DNA of 12,601 nucleotides from E44-bin32 sp034430615 (lineage in GTDB: Bacteria; Chloroflexota; Anaerolineae; Anaerolineales; E44-bin32): contig DAOUEJ010000061.1 in the NCBI GenBank assembly GCA_034430615.1, positions 1 through 12,601 of the forward strand, in the 5' to 3' direction. Positions 1 to 6,607 of this stretch are shown here, piece after piece. A program made the position numbers and the translations under genes. The notes beneath the pieces are model-generated. The model saw nothing but the letters and a program-made list of their open reading frames with translations. It ran no database searches and was not told the DNA's origin. How positions within the stretch are numbered: position 1 is the stretch's first letter; the number at the start of each line of letters is the position of its first letter.

Positions 1-1
1 A

Positions 2-115
2 GCGAACCTGATGCCGGATTTCATCATGGCAGTTGAACATGGGGTCACGCTTGGAGAAATCTGTGGGGTGCTGCGCCAGGTATGGGGAGAGTACCGCCCG
101 ACCTCCACGCTATAA
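2..115 (+). CDS. Acyl-CoA mutase (methylmalonyl-CoA mutase family) large subunit, C-terminal end only
   Basis: The reading frame from base 2 is open from the left edge to a TAA at 113-115 and gives 37 residues. They read NLMPDFIMAVEHGVTLGEIC followed by GVLRQVWGEYRPTSTL. This matches the conserved C-terminal helices of the catalytic large subunit of B12-dependent acyl-CoA mutases (pattern N-x-M-P-x-I-x-A-V-x-x-x-x-T-L-G-E-I-x-x-x-x-R-x-V-x-G-x-Y). It is collinear with the end of the complete mutase at 4875-6554, but only about half the residues are identical, so the two are paralogues and not copies. The protein ends directly after this segment, as in two-subunit enzymes where the B12-binding domain is a separate polypeptide. 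The substrate-determining residues lie outside the window, so methylmalonyl-CoA versus another acyl-CoA cannot be decided. The family assignment is firm; the specificity is unknown. Confidence 0.85.
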   Translation, partial: ANLMPDFIMAVEHGVTLGEICGVLRQVWGEYRPTSTL

Positions 116-273
116 CATCTTGCGGTCGAGGTCCCCAGATTGATATCCCATGGGCATGTTCGATCCGATATGACACACCAATGATCGCCACCGCGCGCGC
201 TTGAAAATCGGGCGCAATCGGTGGAAGCAATAGCCTCAGATCCCGAACACATGAGAACACCAACCGAATCTGA

Positions 274-675
274 TCAACGAATCCCAGTATCGATCTCTAC
301 ATCCACTCGTATGGTCTCACCCGCGTGGAGCTCGATCTGGCGCGGCAGCCCGTCAGCACTGTCGATGCCGGCCCGATTGATATCGACAACATACGCCCCG
401 ACTGGCAGCGTCACGCTGTATTTTCCGGTTGGGCCAATCCCGACACGGGCGACCTCCACCCGGCCGTCAGCCCGGTAGATGACGATCTGACGTGCCGCGT
501 ACACTTCCGGTGCCGCCGTGGGCTCCGGCTCACCCTCCCGCATCACAGGCACGAGGGGACCAATCGAGACCTGCCCCATGATCGTGGCAGTCTCACCTGG
601 CTGACGTGCGCATCCATATATGGTCGTGACGAGCACAACCAGCAGGATGGATAGCCTTGAGATTCTTGGAGTCAT
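274..675 (-). CDS. Small lipoprotein with carboxypeptidase-regulatory-like beta domain
   Basis: A 133-aa predicted surface lipoprotein of unknown role. The N-terminus has a basic stretch, a hydrophobic core (residues 8-19) and a Cys at position 22 preceded by I-Y-G. This is a plausible lipobox, although Tyr at -2 is unusual. After the signal a single beta-sandwich-like domain begins at G34-Q-V and includes G-P-T-G-K-Y-S-V-T-L-P-V-G-A-Y (residues 81-95). That G-x-Y-x-x-x-L-P-x-G-x-Y pattern is typical of carboxypeptidase-regulatory-like or SpaA-type domains. GGGGAGG lies a few bases upstream of the ATG, which supports the start. The gene converges with the mutase fragment on its left and is divergent from the flavoprotein gene on its right. 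No enzymatic motif is visible. The larger lipoprotein at 6608-7678 carries a similar domain. Confidence 0.75.
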   Translation of the reverse strand: MTPRISRLSILLVVLVTTIYGCARQPGETATIMGQVSIGPLVPVMREGEPEPTAAPEVYAARQIVIYRADGRVEVARVGIGPTGKYSVTLPVGAYVVDINRAGIDSADGLPRQIELHAGETIRVDVEIDTGIR

Positions 676-887
676 CTAAAATCCTCCCCATCAATCAGAT
701 CACAAGTTGAGACCCGCCCCAGGAACACAGCTTAGGCACTAATGAATTATTCCCCAGGGGTGAGTTGCGAGCCTAACGAAAGGACGCATCCACGTTCCGG
801 TTTGTTCCTTCTAACTATACCAACCACACAGCCCCGGGTGAATGATGTACACTTCGCAGTCGAGATAGCGGACGAGGTTCGAGGGCG

Positions 888-2198
888 ATGGAAGATCGGT
901 GGAAGGTCATCATCATCGGCGGTGGACCGGCCGGATTGCTGGCAGCCGGTCAGGCGGCCGCCTCCAGCATGCCGACTCTGCTGCTCGAGAAGATGGACCG
1001 GCCGGGCCGAAAACTTCGCATCACGGGCAAAGGCCGCTGCAACCTGACCAATGTCGCCACGCTCGATGAATTCCTGAAACATTTCCACCCTCATGGGCGT
1101 TTTCTGCAGTACGCTTTCCGAGGATTCTTCTCCCAGGACCTTATCGAGTTCCTGGATTCCCTTGGAGTCGAAACGACAGTCGAACGCGGTGGCCGCGTTT
1201 TTCCACGCAGCAATGACGCCCAGCAGGTCGTCGATGCCCTCCTGGCCTGGGTCAAATCCCAGGGTGTGACGGTCCGCACCGGCCGGCGGGTGAGCGCGAT
1301 CTCACGAATTGATGACGCCTGGAGTATTACGGTGGAGCACTCCAGTTTACGTAGCAAGGATAAGACGGCCCGGGAGGGCTATATTCCAGAGACTTATCGA
1401 GCAGAGGCAGTCATCCTGGCAACCGGCGGAGTCTCCTACCCGGGGACCGGCTCTACCGGTGATGGATATCGACTCGCTGCAGCGCTCGGGCACGAGATCG
1501 TCCCCATCCGTCCAGCGCTGATCCCGCTAATAACGGGTGGTGATGTTGCCGGCCGCCTGCAAGGGCTGTCCTTGCGTAATGTCCGCTGCACGCTCCTCGT
1601 CGACGGGAAAAATCAAGCACAGGAATTCGGGGAGATGCTCTTCACCCACAATGGGCTCTCCGGCCCGATCATCCTCACTGTCAGCCGGCGTGCTGTCGAT
1701 GCGCTGCTGGCTGGCTCCCAGGTTGAGATAGCGATCGATCTAAAACCAGCGCTGGACCACCATATCCTCGACGCCCGCCTGCAGCGGGAGTTAGACGCCC
1801 ACGGAAAGCGTTTCTTCCAAACTCTTCTGGCCGAACTCCTTCCCCGCTCGCTGATACCGGTCTGCATCGACGCCACGGGCATTCCAGCGGAGAAACCCGG
1901 ACATCAGGTCAATTCGGAGGAGCGCAAACGCCTGCGGCTGTGGCTCAAAGACTTCAGATTAGAGGTCATCGGTCATGCTCCGCTCGCGCAGGCGATCGTC
2001 ACGGCCGGTGGGGTGGAACTCAAGCAGGTTGATCCACGCAGTATGCAATCGCGCCTTCATCCAGGTTTGTACTTCGCCGGGGAATTGCTCGACCTGGATG
2101 CCGATACCGGGGGCTATAACTTGCAGGCCTCCTTTTCGACTGGCTGGCTGGCGGGGCAGAGCGCCGCCCGCATCATTGCCTCACTCCAGGCCCACTGA
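888..2198 (+). CDS. NAD(P)/FAD-dependent oxidoreductase, HI0933/YhiN/BaiN family flavoprotein
   Basis: A 436-aa cytosolic flavoprotein. The N-terminal Rossmann dinucleotide-binding motif is G-G-G-P-A-G at residues 11-16, followed by an acidic residue ending the second strand (LLLEK, about residue 34). Next comes the family signature P-G-R-K-L-R-I-T-G-K-G-R-C-N-L-T-N (39-55). The C-terminal FAD-contact block contains G-L-Y-F-A-G-E, then D-T-G-G-Y-N-L-Q and F-S-T-G. The order and spacing fit the HI0933-like family, which includes E. coli YhiN and the BaiN proteins linked to bile-acid reduction in gut clostridia. Most members have no defined substrate, so no reaction is assigned. Length is close to the usual 400-430 aa and there is no disruption. 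A GAGG at about 874-877 is the likeliest ribosome-binding site. The gene stands alone, with minus-strand genes on either side. Confidence 0.9.
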   Translation: MEDRWKVIIIGGGPAGLLAAGQAAASSMPTLLLEKMDRPGRKLRITGKGRCNLTNVATLDEFLKHFHPHGRFLQYAFRGFFSQDLIEFLDSLGVETTVERGGRVFPRSNDAQQVVDALLAWVKSQGVTVRTGRRVSAISRIDDAWSITVEHSSLRSKDKTAREGYIPETYRAEAVILATGGVSYPGTGSTGDGYRLAAALGHEIVPIRPALIPLITGGDVAGRLQGLSLRNVRCTLLVDGKNQAQEFGEMLFTHNGLSGPIILTVSRRAVDALLAGSQVEIAIDLKPALDHHILDARLQRELDAHGKRFFQTLLAELLPRSLIPVCIDATGIPAEKPGHQVNSEERKRLRLWLKDFRLEVIGHAPLAQAIVTAGGVELKQVDPRSMQSRLHPGLYFAGELLDLDADTGGYNLQASFSTGWLAGQSAARIIASLQAH

Positions 2199-2468
2199 TC
2201 TCGCAGTAGATCATGAAAACTGAGAGTTCTCTTTGCTCAGCCTAAAACTTGGGCTTTCCCTTCCCGGCCTGGTTTACGTTATAGATACGCCCGGACTCGC
2301 TGCATTCCCGCTGGTTCGCCTGCACCTTCTCCGGATTAGCTTTCCTTGAGGGCATGACTAAGCAGTGTTACAGACGAAATGCGGCCTGACGATGATATTC
2401 CCCACTGCGGATGATGAATGGCAGCCAGGGAGAGAGTTTTATCTTCGTGGACGCACTTCAGGTATTCG

Positions 2469-2897
2469 CTAGCGGACGGTCACGCTCAGTTGGTACGTCC
2501 AGGCGGCCTTGTCCCCGCCTTCCCAGGGTTGGCTGTACGTCAGCTCAATTTTAGCAAACCCAGACTCCAGCCCTTTAAACGTCCATCTCTGTATCCCTGG
2601 TGCACCTACAAGCTCGGAATTTCCGGCAATCGAAGGCTCGTCAAAGTGCATCGCTTGTGCTTCGATGACTGAGGGATCGCTTACCAGCGGTGGATCCTCC
2701 CACTGAAAGCCGGTCGTCGGATTGGAGCAAAGAGAGAGTTCGAGTTGTTCCCCCGGGTTGAGCTCGATCGTCCCGTTCAGTGATGACTCACCGTAGAAAT
2801 CATCACAGCTGACTTCGATCCGTTGGCCGTGGCTGGTGCATGCAGCCAACGAAAGCATGAGCGAACCCGTGAGGCTAATTAACATCCAGGATTTCAT
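2469..2897 (-). CDS. Chagasin-like (MEROPS I42) cysteine-protease inhibitor lipoprotein
   Basis: A 142-aa predicted lipoprotein. Residues 1-20 form a signal peptide ending in L-A-A-C, with Cys20 as the lipidation site. The mature part carries the three loops of the chagasin/amoebiasin inhibitor fold: N-P-T-T-G-F at 59-64, the segment G-A-P-G-I-Q-R-W-T-F at 98-107, and S-Q-P-W-E-G-G at 122-128. In chagasin these loops wedge into the active site of papain-family cysteine proteases. Two cysteines, Cys31 and Cys57, may form a disulfide. The start used here is supported by GGAGGT five bases upstream (2903-2908). A longer frame to 2999 lacks that signal and would place about 34 non-signal residues ahead of the signal peptide. 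The gene stands alone, divergent from the epimerase gene. No cysteine protease is encoded nearby, so the target is unknown. Confidence 0.85.
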   Translation of the reverse strand: MKSWMLISLTGSLMLSLAACTSHGQRIEVSCDDFYGESSLNGTIELNPGEQLELSLCSNPTTGFQWEDPPLVSDPSVIEAQAMHFDEPSIAGNSELVGAPGIQRWTFKGLESGFAKIELTYSQPWEGGDKAAWTYQLSVTVR

Positions 2898-2990
2898 AGC
2901 GCACCTCCAATTGTGCGAATTTCCAATCAGATTAACGAAAATACTTTGGCTTTGGTTCCCCACGTCATGCTGTGCAGGTCGAGCAGCATG

Positions 2991-3020
2991 TTGATTCAAC
3001 AGCTGCTCATGACATAGAAT
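2991..3020 (+). promoter_or_regulatory. Candidate sigma-70 promoter of the epimerase gene
   Basis: TTGATT (2991-2996) and TAGAAT (3015-3020) are separated by 18 bases. The predicted transcript start near 3027 lies just upstream of the GGAGG and ATG at 3041-3050. The site is divergent from the chagasin-like gene and supports the short start of the epimerase. It is a match by eye only. Confidence 0.4.
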
Positions 3021-3049
3021 ACTGGTATCGGGTAAAAATGGGAGGCCGG

Positions 3050-3592
3050 ATGTCCACGATCAAACGCATCAATCATATTGCCATCGTCGTGGAGGATATC
3101 GAGGCCGCTCTTCACTTCTGGCGGGATACGCTCCGGTTAGACGTAGCCTACGTTGAGGATGTGCCCGATCAGGAATCGGTTGTTGCCTTTCTCCCGATCG
3201 CCGATATCGAAGTCGAACTCGTAAAACCCACTACCCAGAACAGCGGCGTGGCTCGCTATCTTGGAAAGCATGGTCCCGGCATCCATCACATCTGCTTCGA
3301 GGTCGACGACATTGAGTCCTGCCTTGAATATTTGCATGAAAGCGAGATCCAGCTCATCAACGAAGAGCCGATCGTCGGCACAGGCGGCAAGCGGATTGCC
3401 TTCCTCCATCCCCGAAGCACACATGGCGTATTAATCGAACTTTATGAGATCAGCCCCCAGGAACCTGAAATCCGTCTTGAACGCGCCAGGGGTCTTGCCG
3501 ACCGAGCCCGGGCCCAGGGACAGGTGGTCGCGGCCGGGATGCTTGGCTTCCTGCGTGGGCTCCGATCCAACGGGCAACCTGCCGAGGACTGA
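3050..3592 (+). CDS. mce: Methylmalonyl-CoA epimerase
   Basis: A 180-aa glyoxalase-fold (vicinal oxygen chelate) enzyme that interconverts the 2R and 2S epimers of methylmalonyl-CoA, linking propionyl-CoA carboxylation to the B12 mutase. Two beta-alpha-beta-beta-beta modules are visible. The first starts at R-I-N-H-I-A-I-V-V (His9). The second is at G-I-H-H-I-C-F-E-V (His80) and ends at G-V-L-I-E-L-Y-E (Glu130). His9, Gln41 (in D-Q-E-S-V-V-A-F), His80 and Glu130 are the likely metal ligands by alignment with the family; Gln41 is the least certain. G-G-K-R-I-A-F-L-H-P (112-121) is also typical. GGAGG at 3041-3045 and the divergent chagasin-like gene favour the ATG at 3050 over 2972 or 3038. 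The protein runs about 45 residues past the usual end near residue 134, with a charged, Arg-rich tail. Confidence 0.92.
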   Translation: MSTIKRINHIAIVVEDIEAALHFWRDTLRLDVAYVEDVPDQESVVAFLPIADIEVELVKPTTQNSGVARYLGKHGPGIHHICFEVDDIESCLEYLHESEIQLINEEPIVGTGGKRIAFLHPRSTHGVLIELYEISPQEPEIRLERARGLADRARAQGQVVAAGMLGFLRGLRSNGQPAED

Positions 3593-3602
3593 TCAAAGAC
3601 CT

Positions 3603-4097
3603 TCAGGCAGTCTGCACTACAATCCCATCGGTGATGCTGACGAGTTCGTTCGGTGAGAGCCGGAATACAGCTCGTGGATTCCCCGCCGCAGCCCAAATTT
3701 GTTCATACCGCATTAAGTCCGCATCGATCCAGGTATCGAGCGGCGTGAGATGGCCGACCGGGGGTACCCCCCCAATCGCAAAACCTGTTAGCTCGCGCAC
3801 CTCATCCGCAGTCGCCATCCGCAGTGGTTCATCGACCAGCCGGCTAACTCTCTCTTCATCCACCCGATTCGAACCACTTGCGATGACCAGGATCGGTCGT
3901 TGGCTTTCCCCGGAAATGAAGACGAGCGACTTGGCAATCTGCCCAACTTCGCACCCAATCGCGCGGGCGGCCTCTACCGCCGTCCGAGTACTGCTGGGAA
4001 GCTCGACCACCTTGAGGGAGATCCCCTGTGCATCGAGTATTCGCTGCACCCGAGCCGCACTGCTGCTGAGTTCGTTTTGTTCCCCGGAAGGCTTCAT
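3603..4097 (-). CDS. YbaK/EbsC-family aminoacyl-tRNA deacylase (trans-editing domain)
   Basis: A 164-aa single-domain protein of the YbaK/ProX/INS editing superfamily. These proteins hydrolyse mischarged tRNAs such as Cys-tRNA(Pro) or Ala-tRNA(Pro) in the cytosol. Visible family features are V-G-Q-I-A-K-S-L-V-F (51-60), with the conserved substrate-binding Lys56; S-G-S-N-R-V-D near 74-80; F-A-I-G-G-V-P-P-V-G-H (106-116); and the C-terminal N-P-R-A-V-F-R-L-S-P-N-E-L. The GG-x-P-P-x-G loop and the length fit the YbaK/EbsC branch, but the exact tRNA substrate cannot be read from sequence. A GGGAG eight bases upstream of the ATG supports the start. The stop lies 10 bases from the stop of the convergent epimerase gene. 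An 11-bp hairpin at 4157-4182 separates the gene from the membrane-protein gene upstream. Confidence 0.9.
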   Translation of the reverse strand: MKPSGEQNELSSSAARVQRILDAQGISLKVVELPSSTRTAVEAARAIGCEVGQIAKSLVFISGESQRPILVIASGSNRVDEERVSRLVDEPLRMATADEVRELTGFAIGGVPPVGHLTPLDTWIDADLMRYEQIWAAAGNPRAVFRLSPNELVSITDGIVVQTA

Positions 4098-4156
4098 GCT
4101 TTGTTCTCCCTTTCGGATTCCATACCTGGCGAGTGTACGCCTAAGCGCTAAACGCG

Positions 4157-4182
4157 CCAGCCCCGCCGACTGGCGGGGCTGG
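4157..4182 (-). terminator. Strong hairpin between the membrane-protein gene and the YbaK-type gene
   Basis: CCAGCCCCGCC (4157-4167) and GGCGGGGCTGG (4172-4182) form a perfect 11-bp GC-rich stem with a GACT loop. It lies between two minus-strand genes, 25 bases past the stop of the membrane-protein gene. Only a short TTT follows on the minus strand, inside a second small hairpin, GCGC-GTTTA-GCGC. It is probably a terminator or attenuator, but the U tract is weak. Confidence 0.55.
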
Positions 4183-4207
4183 GCCTATGGCCGGGAGGTG
4201 CCATTTT

Positions 4208-4672
4208 CTAGCTGGTGATGGATATGTTTTCCGTCGCTTTTTCAGGCTCGTGATGCAGGATTTCAGCCAGGATCTTTACAAGTATTGCCATGCATGCCGT
4301 CATACCCAGGCCAGCCGCCATGGCAGCGCCACTGTACAAGACGATCATCAGCGGTGAAATCAGAATGAAGGTGAGCGGCGAGCCGTACTCTTCGACCATC
4401 CCCGGGGCGATCAACGCGGTCATGATCGCAATTGGTGCGAAGAGTACGTATCCCGCCTTTACCAGGAATGAGCCGGGACTGCCTTCGAAGACGTGGTTGA
4501 CAGTGGTAAACATCAATCCGCTCAGCATGCCCGACAGGAACAAGCCGATCGCCTCCGCGAATAAACTCAATCCAGATGGTAGGTAGCCAAAGTGGAGTGC
4601 CATGAAGCCCAATCCTATCGCAGCCCATGCCAGACCGATCATCACGATTGCCGTACGCTGTGTTTTGTCCAT
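4208..4672 (-). CDS. Small multi-pass membrane protein of unknown function
   Basis: A 154-aa protein with no family I recognise. Hydrophobic segments lie at about residues 8-28, 35-56, 70-92 and 100-136; the last is long enough for two short helices. That gives four or five membrane spans, with a charged C-terminal tail (H-H-E-P-E-K-A-T-E-N). Small residues and Met are frequent in the helices (for example G-A-A-M-A-A-G-L-G-M), and no catalytic or transport motif is visible. The start at 4672 is chosen because GGGAGGG lies about five bases upstream. A frame continuing to 4747 would add a hydrophilic stretch with no ribosome-binding site. The gene is divergent from the acyl-CoA mutase at 4875 and a GC hairpin follows its stop. 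It shows no functional link to its neighbours. Confidence 0.7.
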   Translation of the reverse strand: MDKTQRTAIVMIGLAWAAIGLGFMALHFGYLPSGLSLFAEAIGLFLSGMLSGLMFTTVNHVFEGSPGSFLVKAGYVLFAPIAIMTALIAPGMVEEYGSPLTFILISPLMIVLYSGAAMAAGLGMTACMAILVKILAEILHHEPEKATENISITS

Positions 4673-4832
4673 CTTACCCTCCCGGCGCTTACATTGAATG
4701 CCCCAGATTTCTTGCGGGCTCATTACAACATGATTGTGCCACAGCACGCATAGGATGGGGGAAAAATGTAAGCCAGTTGCAAGCTTCCCAATTCAGGTGC
4801 TTTCACCGGCCAGAAAGCGGGTCCTGCCTGCA

Positions 4833-4841
4833 TGCTATAAT
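4833..4841 (+). promoter_or_regulatory. Extended -10 promoter of the acyl-CoA mutase gene
   Basis: TGC followed by a perfect TATAAT (4836-4841) makes an extended -10 element, which can work without a good -35; none is seen at the right distance. The predicted transcript start is near 4848. The ribosome-binding site GGAGGG (4864-4869) and the ATG at 4875 follow in proper order. This rules out the longer reading frame that begins at 4734. Confidence 0.6.
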
Positions 4842-4874
4842 CCCCGCAGTTCCATCCGAGTGTGGAGGGTATTA

Positions 4875-6554
4875 ATGTTTGATGATTCGATGCTGGAATC
4901 GCTTCGACAGGCATTGGAGAAATGGGAGGAAACCTCCCTCCATCAGACCCTGGCTCGCTTCCCGGAGCGTAAGGATCGCTTCATTACTACCTCCTCAGAT
5001 GAGGTCAACCGGCTTTACACGCCGCTCGACCTGGCCGATATGGATTACCTGGCGGATGTTGGCTTGCCGGGGGAGTACCCCTTCACGCGCGGGATCCACC
5101 CCACCCTTTACCGCGGCCGGCCCTGGACCCAACGCATGTTTGCCGGCTTCGGGACTGCCGAAGAGACCAACCAGCGTTTCAAGTACCTCCTCGATCAAGG
5201 ACAAACCGGGCTCTCCGTCGCGTTTGACCTGGCGACATTAATGGGCTATGACACTGACGCTCCAGAAGCTTTGGGCGAATTTGGGAAATGCGGTGTTGCG
5301 GTCTCCTCCCTGCAGGATATGGAATTTCTGCTTCAAGACATCCCACTCGAGAAGATCTCCACCAGCATGACAATTAACTCCCCTGCTCCTGTGATCTGGG
5401 CGATGTACATTGCCGCAGCCGAGAATCAAGGCTTGTCCCCGGATCGGCTCCGGGGCACCCTTCAAAACGACATCCTCAAGGAGTACATCGCCCAAAAGGA
5501 ATACATCTTCCCGCCCGAACCTTCAATGCGGCTCGTGGTCGACACGATCGAGTATGGAACCCACCACCTCCCACAGTGGAACACGATCTCCATCTCGGGC
5601 TACCACATCCGCGAGGCTGGATCGACTGCCGCCCAGGAGCTGGCTTTCACCCTCGCAAACGGCCTGGAATATGTCCGCTGGGGTCTCGAACGCGGGTTGG
5701 CGGTCGATGAATTCGCACCGCGCCTTTCCTTCTTTTTTAACGCTCACAACGATTTCTTCGAGGAGATTGGCAAGTATCGTGCAGCACGCAGGATCTGGGC
5801 CCGCGAAATGCGCCAATCGATGCACGCCGCCAACGAGCGCTCCTGGCTTATGCGCTTCCATACTCAGACCGCCGGCGTTAGCCTCACAGCCCAGCAACCA
5901 GAAAACAACATCGTGCGTGTGGCGATCCAGGCGCTGGCAGCCGTGATGGGCGGTACACAATCGCTGCACACCAATTCAATGGACGAGGCACTCGCCCTGC
6001 CTTCGGAGCATGCCGCCACGATCGCCCTCCGCACCCAGCAGATCATGGCCGAGGAGTCGGGCGTGACCAACACCGTTGACCCGTTGGGTGGGTCCTATTT
6101 CGTTGAAGCCATGACCAACCGCCTGGAAGCACAAGCTCTGGATTACTTCAAGCAAATCGACGAACTCGGGGGCGTCCTGCCGGCCATCGAAGTCGGTTTC
6201 TTCCAGCGCGAGATCCAGGAAGCAGCCTACCGCTATCAACGCGAAATCGACCTTGGCGAGCGGGCGATCATTGGCGTAAACGCCTTCCAGGATGAAGCTC
6301 CGCTGCGCATCCCGCTGCTTGCTATGGATCCGGAAGGGTATAAACGCCAGGTTCAGCGCCTGCAGAATTTACGCAGCACCCGGGATACCGCCGCCGTGGG
6401 TCAAGCTTTGGATAGGCTGCGAATAGCATGCCAGGGAACTTCGAATACGATGCCCTTCATCCTCGAAGCCGTGCATGCCTACGCAACCCTGGGCGAGATC
6501 ATCGATATCATGCGCGAAGTCTTCGGGACATACACGGAACCATCCTGGCTGTAA
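4875..6554 (+). CDS. B12-dependent acyl-CoA mutase large (catalytic) subunit, isobutyryl-CoA-mutase-like signature
   Basis: A 559-aa TIM-barrel catalytic subunit of the methylmalonyl-CoA mutase family, which moves a carboxyl-CoA or carbonyl-CoA group between carbons by a coenzyme-B12 radical mechanism. Conserved blocks include Y-P-F-T-R-G (69-73 region), R-P-W-T (82-85), A-G-F-G-T-A-E-E (90-97), S-V-A-F-D-L (114-119), L-Q-N-D-I-L-K-E-Y (196-204) and I-S-I-S-G-Y-H-I-R-E-A-G with catalytic His244. There is no C-terminal B12-binding domain, so a separate small subunit is needed; it is not in the window. Numbering happens to match Propionibacterium MutB. The two positions that read the succinyl/methylmalonyl carboxylate there, Tyr89 and Arg207, are Phe89 and Gln207 here, and Ala116 is kept. 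In the literature this Phe/Gln pair marks isobutyryl-CoA mutase. The start is set by GGAGGG at 4864-4869 and the promoter at 4833. Confidence 0.9.
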   Translation: MFDDSMLESLRQALEKWEETSLHQTLARFPERKDRFITTSSDEVNRLYTPLDLADMDYLADVGLPGEYPFTRGIHPTLYRGRPWTQRMFAGFGTAEETNQRFKYLLDQGQTGLSVAFDLATLMGYDTDAPEALGEFGKCGVAVSSLQDMEFLLQDIPLEKISTSMTINSPAPVIWAMYIAAAENQGLSPDRLRGTLQNDILKEYIAQKEYIFPPEPSMRLVVDTIEYGTHHLPQWNTISISGYHIREAGSTAAQELAFTLANGLEYVRWGLERGLAVDEFAPRLSFFFNAHNDFFEEIGKYRAARRIWAREMRQSMHAANERSWLMRFHTQTAGVSLTAQQPENNIVRVAIQALAAVMGGTQSLHTNSMDEALALPSEHAATIALRTQQIMAEESGVTNTVDPLGGSYFVEAMTNRLEAQALDYFKQIDELGGVLPAIEVGFFQREIQEAAYRYQREIDLGERAIIGVNAFQDEAPLRIPLLAMDPEGYKRQVQRLQNLRSTRDTAAVGQALDRLRIACQGTSNTMPFILEAVHAYATLGEIIDIMREVFGTYTEPSWL

Positions 6555-6607
6555 TCGTGGAGCCGTTGTGTTCTCTCACCGCCGTGGATAGGTTCAGGAG
6601 TTTTTTG

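Noticed and set aside
188..224. CCACCG/CGGTGG inverted repeat between two convergent genes, a possible terminator
   Set aside because: Only six outer pairs, irregular inner pairing and no T run on either strand.
2199..2468. Gene-free 270 bases between the flavoprotein and chagasin-like genes
   Set aside because: Checked for tRNA, small ORFs and terminators. Only weak 4-5 bp hairpins near 2221-2260 and an unsupported 11-codon frame were seen.
2972..3049. Longer N-terminus for the epimerase
   Set aside because: It has no ribosome-binding site, overlaps the candidate promoter, and adds residues absent from the family.
4734..4874. 47-codon extension of the acyl-CoA mutase upstream of 4875
   Set aside because: The TATAAT promoter and the ribosome-binding site lie within it, and the extra sequence does not resemble a mutase N-terminus.
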